A stretch of DNA of 64,000 bases from Bacillus sp. SLBN-46 (GCF_031453555.1 NZ_JAVIZM010000001.1:4099001-4163000); one strand, 5' to 3'. Counted from the stretch's first letter, positions 37,952-47,705 are shown. Translations and numbers: made by a program. The notes: generated from the sequence alone by a model not told the origin.

Positions 37952-38722
37952 TTTTTCATGATTAAATTGTTCAAGTATTGCAGGATAGGAATGATTCGTT
38001 TTTCCGTCCCGGCTCTTTTCATAAAGGTTTAACATCAAGGAACCATTGGCAGGAAGCCTTTCATTCGGAAGATGGACCTTTAGCTTAAATGGTCGCCACT
38101 CCCCCTTATCAGAAGAAACTAAAAGCTTTGTTTCAGGGATAAATTCCGAATGGCCATCTTCAACTGAATAATATAATTCACGGTTACTTACATTTGCCTC
38201 ACCAGTGACAACATAATTCCCTTTGGTGCCTGACACCTTTACCTCTCGGAACACATTATTTTCTTCTGGAACATAGAATTTTTGACTATTGGTTAGCTTG
38301 GTTCGATTTGTGATAGGTTGGTCATTTAACTTAATAGGACGGAATGTGGTATGAACCGTATACTCACTAGGCGGAACCCTGCTCCCCTTAAATTGATAAT
38401 TCCATTTTTCTACTCGTCTAAAGGATTGATGCGGTTCTATACTAACCGTCTGAAATGCCTGCAAAAAATACCGCCCTTTTGAATAGACATAAACCTCCTT
38501 ACCTGATTGGTCCGTAATCGTTATTTCAACCAATTGAGAAGTTGGAAATTCAAAGTGAAGCGGTATCTCCCCAGTGTTTTCTACGACTATTTCGAAATCT
38601 ACCCTTTCTGATCCCGCAGTCGGAATGACATAAAAACGATAATCCAGTTCGTTCACCCCATTTGTAACTGGTTTTTGCAAAGTTGGGAAAAGTAATGTAA
38701 TAACACAAAGTAGTATTCGCAT
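37934..38722 (-). CDS. Secreted BsuPI-domain protein with Gmad2-like second domain
   Basis: A 262-residue protein. A short hydrophobic N-terminus (MRILLCVITLLFPTL) looks like a signal peptide. Residues 25-150 resemble the BsuPI proteinase-inhibitor domain (FEIVVENTGEIPLHFEFPTSQ...GKEVYVYSKG...W). Residues 165-255 resemble the Gmad2 immunoglobulin-like domain (VVTGEANV...VEDGHSE...GEWRPFKLKV...LNLYEKSRDG). At this locus B. subtilis has ipi, a 119-residue intracellular inhibitor, so this is an enlarged, probably exported version. The target protease is unknown. Confidence 0.8.
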   Translation of the reverse strand: MRILLCVITLLFPTLQKPVTNGVNELDYRFYVIPTAGSERVDFEIVVENTGEIPLHFEFPTSQLVEITITDQSGKEVYVYSKGRYFLQAFQTVSIEPHQSFRRVEKWNYQFKGSRVPPSEYTVHTTFRPIKLNDQPITNRTKLTNSQKFYVPEENNVFREVKVSGTKGNYVVTGEANVSNRELYYSVEDGHSEFIPETKLLVSSDKGEWRPFKLKVHLPNERLPANGSLMLNLYEKSRDGKTNHSYPAILEQFNHEKSRGTE

Positions 38723-38740
38723 GTTGGTCTCCTTTTTCCT

Positions 38741-39583
38741 TTATTCTCTCCGAAAAAAACCATATACTCCTGTGGTCTGAATGATATTTGTAAATGCATT
38801 TGGATCTATTTCCTTAATAATTCGTTCTAAATCATAAAGCTCATAGCGCGTAATGACAATCATTAGCAGGTCCCTTGTTTCATTTGAAAACGCTCCTTTT
38901 GCTGGAATCATGGTGATTCCTCTAACTAGTGACCCATGGATGGCCTTTTTCAGTTCGTCTGCTTTTTTCGTTATAATCATCGCCGTGAGCTTCGCATGTC
39001 TTGTATGAATGGCATCAATGACTCTTGTTGAGGTATATAAAGTAACTAGGGTATAAAGTGCTTTCTCCCACCCAAACTGGAAGCCCGCGGTTACAATGAT
39101 TATCCCATTTAAGACAAACATGTACGGACCCACCGGCTTGTCCTTCATTCTCGATAAAACCATTGCGATGATATCCACACCACCTGTTGATGCTCCCCAC
39201 TTCAAAGTAATCCCTACACCTACAGCTAAAATAACCCCACCAAATACGGCGTTAAGCAAAATATCTTGAGATACCTGTTTGATAGGTACGATGGTTAAAA
39301 AAAAGGAGGACATCAACACACTTAAAAAGCTGTAAACGGTAAATGATTTTCCTACTTTTCTCCACCCCAGAATAGCCACTGGGATATTTAATAAGAGCAA
39401 TAAAATACCCATAGAGAGTTGAATAGGTGTATAATCACTTAGCACCTTTGAAAGTAATTGGGCGATTCCTGTAAATCCGCTTGAATAAACATTAGCCGGA
39501 ATGAGAAATAAATTCATTGCCAGTGCATTTAATAACGCACCCGCGATTACAATAACTATTTTTTTCGATTCTTGCCAGAGCAA
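38741..39583 (-). CDS. yitT: YitT family membrane protein
   Basis: A 280-residue protein with six hydrophobic segments in the first 190 residues (DUF161), then a cytoplasmic DUF2179 domain ending in ITRYELYDLERIIKEIDPNAF. It starts at TTG 39583 behind AAAGGGGG. Widespread in Firmicutes; transport role suspected but not established. It is followed by the BsuPI gene after 18 bp, probably one operon. Confidence 0.88.
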   Translation of the reverse strand: MLWQESKKIVIVIAGALLNALAMNLFLIPANVYSSGFTGIAQLLSKVLSDYTPIQLSMGILLLLLNIPVAILGWRKVGKSFTVYSFLSVLMSSFFLTIVPIKQVSQDILLNAVFGGVILAVGVGITLKWGASTGGVDIIAMVLSRMKDKPVGPYMFVLNGIIIVTAGFQFGWEKALYTLVTLYTSTRVIDAIHTRHAKLTAMIITKKADELKKAIHGSLVRGITMIPAKGAFSNETRDLLMIVITRYELYDLERIIKEIDPNAFTNIIQTTGVYGFFRRE

Positions 39584-39699
39584 TGATAGTTCCCCCTTTA
39601 TTCTTTTTGTTTGTCAATCCTTCTAAAAATAGATAATTGTATTTTTTAAGCGAAACCGATAAACTGAAACTAAATAACGCTTGAAAGCAGGTGAGCTTC

Positions 39700-40557
39700 G
39701 TGCAGGTAAAAATACTAGCAGATAGCGCATGCGATTTACCTAAAAGTTTTTATGAGGAAAACAATGTCACACTTCTCCCATTAAAGGTCCATCTAAATGG
39801 AGAAGAATACGAAGATGTTAAAAATATTGATCCAAAAACGGTCTATGACGCCATCAGAAATGGTTCTACGCCTAAAACCTCTCAGACCTCTCCCCTTTTG
39901 TTTGAAGAAGTCTTCACACAAATGGCCGAAAGAAATGAAGATGGAATATACATAGCCTTCTCTTCCGAGCTATCAGGAACTTATTCAACCGCTGTTATGA
40001 TTCTTGACCAAGTGAAGGAAAAATATCCAAACTTTAATTTAACGATCGTGGATACTAAATGTGCTTCTCTTGGTGTTGGACTAATAGTAAAAGAAGCAGC
40101 CAAGCTTGCGATGAACAATGCGAGCAAACAGGACATTTTAAACGATGTACGTTTTAGAAGTGAGCATATGGAACATCTTTTCACCGTTGAGGATTTAGAT
40201 TATTTAGCAAAGGGCGGCCGTGTATCCAAGGCCTCTGCCTTCCTTGGCGGCCTTTTAAATATTAAACCGATTTTAAATGTTGAAGATGGAAAGCTCGTTC
40301 CGATTGAAAAAATTAGAGGGAAAAAGAAGGTACTACGCCGTATTATTGAAATCATGAATGAACGTGGCGCCAATATGGGGGAACAGACTATTGGCATTAG
40401 TCATGCGGATAATGAGGAATTGGCTCAAGAGATGCGAGCAATGATTGAGGAAGAGTTTCATCCAGAAGAGGTTTATATCTCTAACATTGGTTCAGCTATC
40501 GGTGCTCATACAGGTGCAGGAACCATATCCATTTTCTTTTTGAACAAACTATCATAA
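39700..40557 (+). CDS. yitS: DegV family fatty-acid-binding protein YitS
   Basis: A 285-residue DegV/FakB-type protein that binds a fatty acid for phosphorylation by FakA in related species. It shows the opening KILADSACDLP, SQTSP-type loop (PKTSQTSPLL), SELSGTY and DTKCASLG. I prefer GTG 39700 with AGGTGA upstream; GTG 39691 lies inside that site. Paired as in B. subtilis with divergent yitT. Confidence 0.88.
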   Translation: MQVKILADSACDLPKSFYEENNVTLLPLKVHLNGEEYEDVKNIDPKTVYDAIRNGSTPKTSQTSPLLFEEVFTQMAERNEDGIYIAFSSELSGTYSTAVMILDQVKEKYPNFNLTIVDTKCASLGVGLIVKEAAKLAMNNASKQDILNDVRFRSEHMEHLFTVEDLDYLAKGGRVSKASAFLGGLLNIKPILNVEDGKLVPIEKIRGKKKVLRRIIEIMNERGANMGEQTIGISHADNEELAQEMRAMIEEEFHPEEVYISNIGSAIGAHTGAGTISIFFLNKLS

Positions 40558-40562
40558 ATAAC

Positions 40563-40591
40563 AAAAACCAGAGCATTCCGCTCTGGTTTTT
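40563..40591. terminator. Bidirectional terminator
   Basis: Hairpin AAAAACCAGAGC/GCTCTGGTTTTT between convergent yitS and the small gene at 40593. Confidence 0.85.
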
Positions 40592-40592
40592 G

Positions 40593-40724
40593 TTATTTAT
40601 GATCTGTCTTTTTAGAATATTGATTTTTACCTGCCTGACGATTTTTTTCGCGCATCATATTTTTCTCATGTCTCAAGGCGTTATTATCCTGTGCTTTTTT
40701 ATCATTATCAGATGTGTGTGGCAT
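40593..40724 (-). CDS. DUF3941-like small hydrophilic protein
   Basis: A 43-residue, very polar protein (MPHTSDNDKKAQDNNALRHE ... KKTDHK) with a good ribosome site AAAGGAG. No hydrophobic segment. It resembles the short DUF3941 proteins of Bacillus in length and composition. Possibly spore-associated, but that is only a guess. Confidence 0.75.
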   Translation of the reverse strand: MPHTSDNDKKAQDNNALRHEKNMMREKNRQAGKNQYSKKTDHK

Positions 40725-40797
40725 GTAATTACTCCTTTCGTAATTCCTTTGTCAGTCATTATTGTCTGTCATTACGAAATAGAGTATGTAATCTGAG

Positions 40798-41661
40798 TTA
40801 ATCTTTTTTTACATACGTCCAGCTACCTTCTTGATATACCTTTCCGTCTTTCATTAGTTTTCCGAGTCCCCGTTTAAATGCACCCTTGCTTAAGTTGAAA
40901 CGGTCTTGTATATCCTCAGGCGTACTTTTATCATTATAAGGCATAGCTCCGTTTCTGCTGAGAAGGTATTCGTAAATTCGGTCTGCATCGGTATCCTGAG
41001 ATTCTTCTTTCCTCGCAAGTAAGGACACATTCACCGTTCCATCTTCCTTCACATCGATGATCCGCCCCTCCACTTTTTCGCCTAAACGAGGCTCTTTTGG
41101 TCTTTGTGATTCATGAATAAATCCTTTAAAACCTTCTAACGTATAAATCCAACTGCCAACCTTAGCTGTCCGGTATATGTGCCCTTGAACATTTTTATTG
41201 AAATTCTCTCTGGTTGCTTTTACAGAAATAGATTCAATAACCTGATCACTGGCAAGTTTTGCATAGAGGAGATTATTGCTGCTTTGTTTTACTGTGATAT
41301 AAACTAAATCGCCAACTTTTGGCCAGACAGACTTATGGACTGGCAGATCATCTATACCAAGCAAAAGGTCCTTTGGAAGTCCAATATTTAAAAAGACACC
41401 AATTCTCGGGTTCGTATCTGTTACCTTAACCCAACCATAGCGGCCTACAGCAATATTTGGTATGGTGGTTGAAGCAGAGACACGGCCTTCAGAATCCACA
41501 TATAAAAAAACTTCTACTTCATCGCCTTCTTCTAATTCCTGATTAGCCTGATTTATATGCAATAACACATCTTCATTTCCGTCCGTTAAAAAATAGCCAA
41601 ATGCTGCTTTTCTTGCAACAGTTAAGGTGGTTGTTTGGCCAATTAGTTCATTTATTGACAT
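40798..41661 (-). CDS. cvfB: S1-domain RNA-binding protein CvfB/YitL
   Basis: A 287-residue protein with tandem S1-type RNA-binding folds (about residues 1-65, 70-140, 150-215) and a C-terminal winged helix (SKGAFKRGLGKLMKDGKVY). Matches B. subtilis YitL and Staphylococcus CvfB, which affects virulence gene expression. Divergent from yajQ/yitK. Confidence 0.92.
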   Translation of the reverse strand: MSINELIGQTTTLTVARKAAFGYFLTDGNEDVLLHINQANQELEEGDEVEVFLYVDSEGRVSASTTIPNIAVGRYGWVKVTDTNPRIGVFLNIGLPKDLLLGIDDLPVHKSVWPKVGDLVYITVKQSSNNLLYAKLASDQVIESISVKATRENFNKNVQGHIYRTAKVGSWIYTLEGFKGFIHESQRPKEPRLGEKVEGRIIDVKEDGTVNVSLLARKEESQDTDADRIYEYLLSRNGAMPYNDKSTPEDIQDRFNLSKGAFKRGLGKLMKDGKVYQEGSWTYVKKD

Positions 41662-41830
41662 ATTAACGTTCCTTTCCTTCGAAGCGTTTTAATTTCCATT
41701 TACGTTTTGTAGTTCATGCTGCTTTTTTTATAAAGTTGTTTGAACTGCTATATTTTACTATAATGTACCCATAAAGGGAAACTCTAGCAGGTATTGTTTC
41801 TACATACAATAAATACATGGAGGTTTGTTT

Positions 41831-42322
41831 ATGTCTAAAGATAGCTCATTTGATATTGTATCCAAAGTTGATTTTTCTGAAGTCACTAATGCCATCACCC
41901 AAACAATGAAAGAAATTAGTACACGGTATGATTTCAAAGGAAGTAAGAGTGAAGTAAGTTTAGACAAGGAAGAACTTGTTCTCATTTCTGATGACGAGTA
42001 TAAATTGGATCAATTAAAGGATGTTTTACTTGGAAAGTTGATTAAACGAGGGATCCCCGTTAGAAACCTTGACTATGGAAAAATTGAAAAGGCATCGGGC
42101 GGAACGGTCCGTCAAAGAGCTAAGCTTGTCCAAGGAATTGATAAAGAAAATGCTAAAAAAATTAATACCATCATTAAAAACAGTGGTGTAAAAGTAAAAA
42201 GTCAGGTTCAGGACGACCAAGTACGTGTCAGTGGAAAAAACCGTGATGATTTACAAAAAATCATTTCCTTGGTACGTGAAGCAGACCTTACTGTAGATGT
42301 ACAATTTATTAACTATAGATAG
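41831..42322 (+). CDS. yitK: YajQ family nucleotide-binding protein YitK
   Basis: A 163-residue UPF0234 protein ([44 protein letters not shown]). In Xanthomonas and Pseudomonas, YajQ homologues bind cyclic di-GMP. That is of interest given the riboswitch at 60.7 kb, though binding has not been shown for Bacillus members that I know of. Start ATG 41831 behind GGAGG. Confidence 0.93.
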   Translation: MSKDSSFDIVSKVDFSEVTNAITQTMKEISTRYDFKGSKSEVSLDKEELVLISDDEYKLDQLKDVLLGKLIKRGIPVRNLDYGKIEKASGGTVRQRAKLVQGIDKENAKKINTIIKNSGVKVKSQVQDDQVRVSGKNRDDLQKIISLVREADLTVDVQFINYR

Positions 42323-42365
42323 TGATGTAACACTGAGGTTTAACTCGGTCATATGTAGTGTATAT

Positions 42366-42396
42366 AAGACGAAAAGGATCCCATCCTTCTCGTCTT
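42366..42396 (+). terminator. Terminator after yitK
   Basis: Hairpin AAGACGAAAAGGAT/ATCCTTCTCGTCTT followed by TTTTATTTTT. Confidence 0.85.
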
Positions 42397-42469
42397 TTTT
42401 ATTTTTGTTTCATAATTTCTCTATTAGTCCAAAGAATAACAAGATAAATCAATCATGGAGGTAATATGA

Positions 42470-43342
42470 ATGAGTAATAAACCAAATCAACAAAAACAGA
42501 CCTTTCCCCCACAACATCAGAACCATCAACCAGGAATAGAAAGTGAAATGGATCCACGACCAAAGTTTGTCGATTCAAATTATAAATCAGGAGGAAAGTT
42601 AGCAGGTAAAACTGCGATTATTACTGGCGCAGACAGCGGCATTGGAAAAGCAGTAGCTATTTATTTTGCTAAAGAAGGTGCCGATGTTGCAATAGCTTAC
42701 TTAAATGAACACCAGGACGCAGAAGAAACAAAGCAGCTGATTGAGGCAGAGGGGCGCCGTTGTCTCCTTTTCTCTGGCGATATTGGGGAAGAAGACCACT
42801 GTAAAGAGATTGTTAATCAAACAATAGAGCAATTTGGTAAACTCGATATTTTGGTGAACAATGCAGCCGAACAGCATCCACAGCAAAGCTTACTAAATAT
42901 TACGGCGGCCCAACTCGAAAAAACGTTTCGAACTAATATTTTTTCCTGCTTTTATATGACAAAAATGGCCCTACCCTATCTTAAAAATGGAGCCTCCATC
43001 ATCAATACAGCGTCAATCACTGCCTACGAGGGAAATGAACAATTATTGGATTATTCGGCGACTAAAGGGGCCATTGTATCCTTTACTCGTTCCTTGGCTA
43101 AATCACTAGCCCCCCAAGGAATACGTGTAAATGGAGTTGCCCCTGGACCGATATGGACACCGCTCATTCCATCTACCTTCCCTGCTGACCAAGTTGCCAC
43201 TTTCGGCTCCAATACCTTGATGGAGAGAGCTGGACAGCCCTTTGAACTGGCACCGAGTTATGTATTCCTAGCCTCAGATGACTCTTCCTATGTAAGTGGC
43301 CAAATGATTCATGTAAATGGTGGAAAAGTTGTAAATGGCTAA
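42470..43342 (+). CDS. SDR-family oxidoreductase
   Basis: A 290-residue short-chain dehydrogenase with a Gln/His/Pro-rich N-terminal extension of about 45 residues. Cofactor motif is TGADSGIGKA, then NNAAEQHP, catalytic Ser in NTASIT and YSATK (Tyr and Lys). It is of the YhdF/YghA-like subgroup often induced by general stress. Substrate unknown. ATG 42470 follows GGAGG. Confidence 0.9.
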   Translation: MSNKPNQQKQTFPPQHQNHQPGIESEMDPRPKFVDSNYKSGGKLAGKTAIITGADSGIGKAVAIYFAKEGADVAIAYLNEHQDAEETKQLIEAEGRRCLLFSGDIGEEDHCKEIVNQTIEQFGKLDILVNNAAEQHPQQSLLNITAAQLEKTFRTNIFSCFYMTKMALPYLKNGASIINTASITAYEGNEQLLDYSATKGAIVSFTRSLAKSLAPQGIRVNGVAPGPIWTPLIPSTFPADQVATFGSNTLMERAGQPFELAPSYVFLASDDSSYVSGQMIHVNGGKVVNG

Positions 43343-43351
43343 TGATAAAAA

Positions 43352-43380
43352 AACGCATTGGGATTGTGCCCCAATGCGTT
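43352..43380. terminator. Bidirectional terminator
   Basis: Hairpin AACGCATTGGG/CCCAATGCGTT flanked by an A-run; serves the SDR and the convergent amylase-like gene. Confidence 0.85.
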
Positions 43381-44777
43381 TACTCTGCTTTTTTTGTTTT
43401 TCTTCTTTTTATGATGAAGAAAAGGAAAATGGATACAAGAATATATACAATAATCATGGAAATAATCAGCGGAATATTGGCTCCACTCTTATCAGTTAAT
43501 ACATAAACCTCTGAGTTATCCCGGTCAAGAATAAGGATGTATTGATTATCTCGGCTCCGGACAATGTCCCCTCCAAGTAACCCCCTAAGTTCTTTACCGC
43601 TTTCCACTTGGTCCTTCGATAAAATGACTTTTTGTGATTTACTTGTATTATTAATGGCAACTACAGACGTTTCGCCTTTATACGTTCGTTTATAGACGAT
43701 CATCCCCTTTTTCTCATAAAGCATGTCCATGCTACCTCTAGTTAATGAGGGGAGCTGATTTCTTAACTCTCCTATTTTCGTTATATAATCAATAAGGTCC
43801 TTATCCGCTCGAAAATTCATCTGCCTGCGGTTATCCGGAATTCCCCCACCAATTAGAGCAATTTCTGTCCCATAATAAATTAAGGGAATACCGGGTGTAG
43901 TGTATAAATAAGTCAATGCTGTTTTCCAACGTGAACCAGGGAACTGTCGCTTTTCAACAATGTCAGTAGTAAACCGAGTTGTATACTCATTGTCCATAAA
44001 TGATGCTCGTAAAAAGGCTGGTTGTCCTTTTTCAGTATAAGCGTTGAGTTGGCTGAAGGATTCATCAGTAGTGGCAAACGCTTTTCTTACATTTTCAAGA
44101 TTAGAGTAATCTAATAGACTGTCTATTCCAGCTTGCTCGTATTTCTTTTGGTCAGCTGTAGTATCTTTAGAAAGAACGCCAAGCAAGAAAAAATTCTTTT
44201 TCGTGTCTTTGATTTGTTTCGAAAAATCCTTCCAAAAACTTAATTGTGTTTGATTCACTTCTGGTAAACTATATCCATCTATTTGAGTCTTCTTAATCCA
44301 CCATTTTGCCGCATCAATTAAGTAAGCCTCGTCCACGGAATGATTTGTAGCTTCGTTGGTTGTAACAAAATCAATGACTACCTTCATTTTCCGCTTATGC
44401 GCTTCTTTTACAAGCTCCTGAAATTTCTTTATAGGACCAAAGTGCTCGTCCGTTTTATAATAGTCGGTTACTGAGTAACCATGGTACCCATTTTTGGTAT
44501 TATCAAAGATAGGGGTTAAACGTATGGCTGTAAACCCCATATCATGTATGTAATCTAGACGATCAATTATTCCTTGAAAATCACCGCCATGATAGGCTAA
44601 CGGGTCTTTAGCATTTACATCCACATCATTGGTTATATCTCCATTGTTGAATCGATCAATCATAATGGAATAAAATGATTCATCCTGCCATAATCTGTTT
44701 TCTTTTTTTACGGCTGCCTGTGCAGGTAACGAAGAAAATAATAAGAAAGTAATGAGCATGAGTATCGTTTTTTTCAT
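43380..44777 (-). CDS. Membrane-anchored GH13-like protein lacking catalytic residues
   Basis: A 465-residue protein with signal peptide (ends SSLPAQA), an alpha-amylase-type barrel (WQDESFYSIMIDRFNNGD, HGGDFQGIIDRLDYIHDMGF, GIPLIYYGTEIAL), a beta domain and a C-terminal membrane helix followed by KRRKTKKAE. All four conserved GH13 regions have lost the key residues. The nucleophile Asp position is Pro172 (GYSLPEV) and its Arg is Ser170. The acid/base Glu is Val201 (LLGVLS). The third Asp is Tyr265 (MDNEYTTRF). It probably sits outside the membrane as a glycan-binding or scaffold pseudoenzyme rather than a hydrolase. The gene itself is intact. Confidence 0.85.
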   Translation of the reverse strand: MKKTILMLITFLLFSSLPAQAAVKKENRLWQDESFYSIMIDRFNNGDITNDVDVNAKDPLAYHGGDFQGIIDRLDYIHDMGFTAIRLTPIFDNTKNGYHGYSVTDYYKTDEHFGPIKKFQELVKEAHKRKMKVVIDFVTTNEATNHSVDEAYLIDAAKWWIKKTQIDGYSLPEVNQTQLSFWKDFSKQIKDTKKNFFLLGVLSKDTTADQKKYEQAGIDSLLDYSNLENVRKAFATTDESFSQLNAYTEKGQPAFLRASFMDNEYTTRFTTDIVEKRQFPGSRWKTALTYLYTTPGIPLIYYGTEIALIGGGIPDNRRQMNFRADKDLIDYITKIGELRNQLPSLTRGSMDMLYEKKGMIVYKRTYKGETSVVAINNTSKSQKVILSKDQVESGKELRGLLGGDIVRSRDNQYILILDRDNSEVYVLTDKSGANIPLIISMIIVYILVSIFLFFIIKRRKTKKAE

Positions 44778-44802
44778 ATATTTTTACCTAACCTCCCTAT
44801 AA

Positions 44803-44829
44803 AAGGGAAGAGGATTTCCTCTTCCCTTC
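44803..44829 (-). terminator. Terminator after asnO
   Basis: Hairpin AAGGGAAGAGG/CCTCTTCCCTT with a weak T-run on the reverse strand. Confidence 0.7.
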
Positions 44830-44869
44830 ACTATTTTAATCCAACATGGTCTTTATTCCAAATGTAAAG

Positions 44870-46717
44870 TTATTTTACTATGTTAATATTATAATCCTTA
44901 AACCATGTATGAAGCTGAACAAGGTAGGCCAATAATTGTGGGCCTGTCATTAACTGACCAAACCATGGCTCCTGAAAGGATTTACCCCCCGAACTTACAA
45001 TCCCTTCTAATTGGTCTTTTTGAAAGAATTCATGTAGAACGGAAGATTTATCTTGGAGGATTTTTTCCATCCATTTCTGAATGGCCATTGTATATTCGGG
45101 ATTGTGTGTTTTTGGATAAGGACTTTTCTTTCGGTAAAGGACCTCCTCAGGAATAATACCTTCAAATGCTTTTCTGAGAATGCCTTTTTCCCTGCCGCGA
45201 TACATTTTTAAATCCCAAGGGATATTCCAAACATACTCGACGAGTCGATGGTCAGCAAAAGGAACCCTAACCTCCAGACTAGCCCCCATACTCATCCGAT
45301 CTTTGCGATCAAGGAGTGTTGTCATAAACCAAGTCATATTAATATAAAATAATTCTCTTCTCTTTGATTCTTCTAAAGTTTCTCCCTCTAGTTTAGGTGT
45401 TTCAGCAACCGCCTGTTTATATTGCTCCAAGCAATATTCATCTAACTTTAGTCTTTTCTGCCACTCAGGCTGTAGTAGTGCTTGCCGCTCATGGACAGAA
45501 CGCATCCATGGAAAGCCCGGTCGCTCTAAGTCCTGTTGACGATGGAACCATGGGTACCCCCCAAAAATTTCATCCGCACATTCTCCTGATAAACTTACGA
45601 CAAAATCTTTTTTGATTTCTTTGCAGAACCAAAGTAAGGAGGAGTCGACGTCTGCCATTCCCGGAAGGTCTTTCACGTGGGTCGCTTCTAATAAATCATT
45701 TACTAATTGTGCTTGAGTTATTGTCTTATTATTATGCTTGGTTCCAAAATGATTGGTCATCATTTGAATGAATTTCCCATCCGCTTCCGGCTGAAATTCA
45801 TTCGAAGAGAAATATTGGTCATTTCCCTCATAATCAATTGAATAAGTATGAAGCTGCCCTTTTCCTTGATCTTCGAACCCCTTTGCAGCAATAGCGGTGA
45901 TAATACTTGAATCAAGACCGCCTGATAAAAAGGTGCACAGCGGCACATCTGATACTAATTGTCTTGTGACGGCATCGGTAACCAAAAAACGGACTTTTTC
46001 CGCGGTTTCCTCTGCATTTTCCTTATGCTCCGCACTCTTTACATTCCAATAACGCCATATTTTCAGCCCATTCTTGGAAAAGGTTAAAGCATGTGCGGGT
46101 CTCAACTCTTTAATACCTTTAAATATACCCGATCCTGGTGATCTTGACGGTCCTGCACCAAAGACCTCTGCCAGTCCTTCATGGTCAATTTCTGTTTTTA
46201 TTTCAGGATGGGCGAGTAGCGCCTTAATCTCTGAGGCAAAAACAAATCCTTTTTTATGCTCTTTAAAGAATAACGGTTTTACTCCTAAACGATCTCGTCC
46301 AATAAACAGTAGTTCCCTTTTTGAGTCCCAAACGGCAAAGGCGTATATCCCATTTAAATAATTTACGCACTCTTCTGCCCATTCTATATAGGCTGTTAAC
46401 AGTACTTCTGTATCAGAATGACCCTTAAAGGAATATCCTTTAGTATGGAGTATTTTGCGGATATCTTCAGTATTATATAATTCCCCATTGTAACAAATGG
46501 TGTAATTAAAACCGTCCTTTTGTTTTGTCATTGGCTGTCTTCCCCCCTCAGGGTCGACAACAATTAATCGTTTATGCCCAAATCCTACATGCGTATCATA
46601 CCAGATGTTAGTTTCATCAGGTCCTCTTCTTTCTAATGTATTAACCATTTTCTTGAGGGTTTCGGTTTCGTTCTTAATTGCTTTGTCAAAATCTATCCAC
46701 CCCGAGATTCCGCACAT
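44870..46717 (-). CDS. asnO: Glutamine-hydrolysing asparagine synthetase AsnO
   Basis: Makes asparagine from aspartate, glutamine and ATP. It has 615 residues. The N-terminal class II amidotransferase domain has nucleophile Cys2 (MCGISGW). The C-terminal synthetase domain has the PP-loop SGGLDSS. B. subtilis has three such genes; synteny with yisN identifies this as the asnO (yisO) one, which there is sporulation-linked. Confidence 0.95.
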   Translation of the reverse strand: MCGISGWIDFDKAIKNETETLKKMVNTLERRGPDETNIWYDTHVGFGHKRLIVVDPEGGRQPMTKQKDGFNYTICYNGELYNTEDIRKILHTKGYSFKGHSDTEVLLTAYIEWAEECVNYLNGIYAFAVWDSKRELLFIGRDRLGVKPLFFKEHKKGFVFASEIKALLAHPEIKTEIDHEGLAEVFGAGPSRSPGSGIFKGIKELRPAHALTFSKNGLKIWRYWNVKSAEHKENAEETAEKVRFLVTDAVTRQLVSDVPLCTFLSGGLDSSIITAIAAKGFEDQGKGQLHTYSIDYEGNDQYFSSNEFQPEADGKFIQMMTNHFGTKHNNKTITQAQLVNDLLEATHVKDLPGMADVDSSLLWFCKEIKKDFVVSLSGECADEIFGGYPWFHRQQDLERPGFPWMRSVHERQALLQPEWQKRLKLDEYCLEQYKQAVAETPKLEGETLEESKRRELFYINMTWFMTTLLDRKDRMSMGASLEVRVPFADHRLVEYVWNIPWDLKMYRGREKGILRKAFEGIIPEEVLYRKKSPYPKTHNPEYTMAIQKWMEKILQDKSSVLHEFFQKDQLEGIVSSGGKSFQEPWFGQLMTGPQLLAYLVQLHTWFKDYNINIVK

Positions 46718-46983
46718 TTATTTCACTTCCCTACTTTCAGATTATTAACCTTGATTACATGTTTCATTGTATTCAGCCCATGTTCATTGGTTAATTGTCC
46801 TACAAAAACGGAAGGGCTCTTCTCAAAAAGACAATTATCAAGACTATATGAAACCATTATTACCTAGGCTTATTCTTGTGAGATTAGCTAACAAGGTTAA
46901 AAATTTTTTTGAAATAAACAGGTTATAAAAAGACACAAAGATGTCTACAAAGAAGAATGAACGTAAATGCATGGAGGTTAATG

Positions 46984-47547
46984 ATGAATCGACAACAACG
47001 ACTAAAGCTATATGATATCCAGCATCGGGCCTTTAACGAAGGAACAGTGGAACAAATTAATAATCAATGGATCTTTTTCGACGAGGAAACAGATGAAGCC
47101 ACAATGTTAGAAGATTTTATTCATCAAGAAATAGAGATTTTTCGCCTCAACCGTTGGAGGAAAGGGATTTTAAACGAACCAGGGAAAATCCAGTGTGGGA
47201 AGGAAGTTATTTTATTTCGTGACCACGATTTAATAAGAATAAGAAAGCATTTAGTGTACTCACTTGAAAGGCTATTGGATGGAGTTAATGATGATGCCTT
47301 TTTTCAGTTTATCACTACATTAAACTCATTGAACTTTTCTATTTACGATTGTATTTATTGTTATAACCATTTATCTTTCTTGTCGGATGAACACCGGAAA
47401 GATGGTGTGAACTTTATGGTATTTGACAATCAAGAACAGATTTGTAATGTGCAGCATCATTTTTGCTACTATGAAAAGGTCAATGATCGGTTTGAATTTA
47501 CCTTAAATACCGGAAAACGATTAATCATTGAAAAGATTATTTCATAA
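46984..47547 (+). CDS. yisN: DUF2777 family protein YisN
   Basis: A 187-residue protein, basic at the start (MNRQQRLKLYDIQHRAF) and rich in aromatic residues in the middle. ATG 46984 has GGAGG six bases upstream. Divergent neighbour of asnO, as yisN is in B. subtilis. No catalytic motif recognised and function unknown. The stop is abutted by a dispersed repeat. Confidence 0.8.
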   Translation: MNRQQRLKLYDIQHRAFNEGTVEQINNQWIFFDEETDEATMLEDFIHQEIEIFRLNRWRKGILNEPGKIQCGKEVILFRDHDLIRIRKHLVYSLERLLDGVNDDAFFQFITTLNSLNFSIYDCIYCYNHLSFLSDEHRKDGVNFMVFDNQEQICNVQHHFCYYEKVNDRFEFTLNTGKRLIIEKIIS

Positions 47548-47682
47548 AGAAAAGCGGAAGCGCCTTGGTCAGCCCCGACAGGCAAATGTTCTTCGGCAAG
47601 AAAAGTCCGCCTTTTGGCTTTTATTGCCGAAGGTTATTTGACCCGAGGGGCTAGGCGCTGAAGCTGGACAATTCTCGAAGTC
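47548..47682 (+). repeat. 135-bp dispersed palindromic element, copy 2
   Basis: Second copy of the element at 3228-3362, same orientation, beginning directly after the yisN stop. The outer stem here is AGCGCC/GGCGCT where copy 1 has AGTGCC/GGCACT: a paired, compensating change. Confidence 0.85.
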
Positions 47683-47705
47683 GAATAATACTTTCTTATA
47701 ATGTA

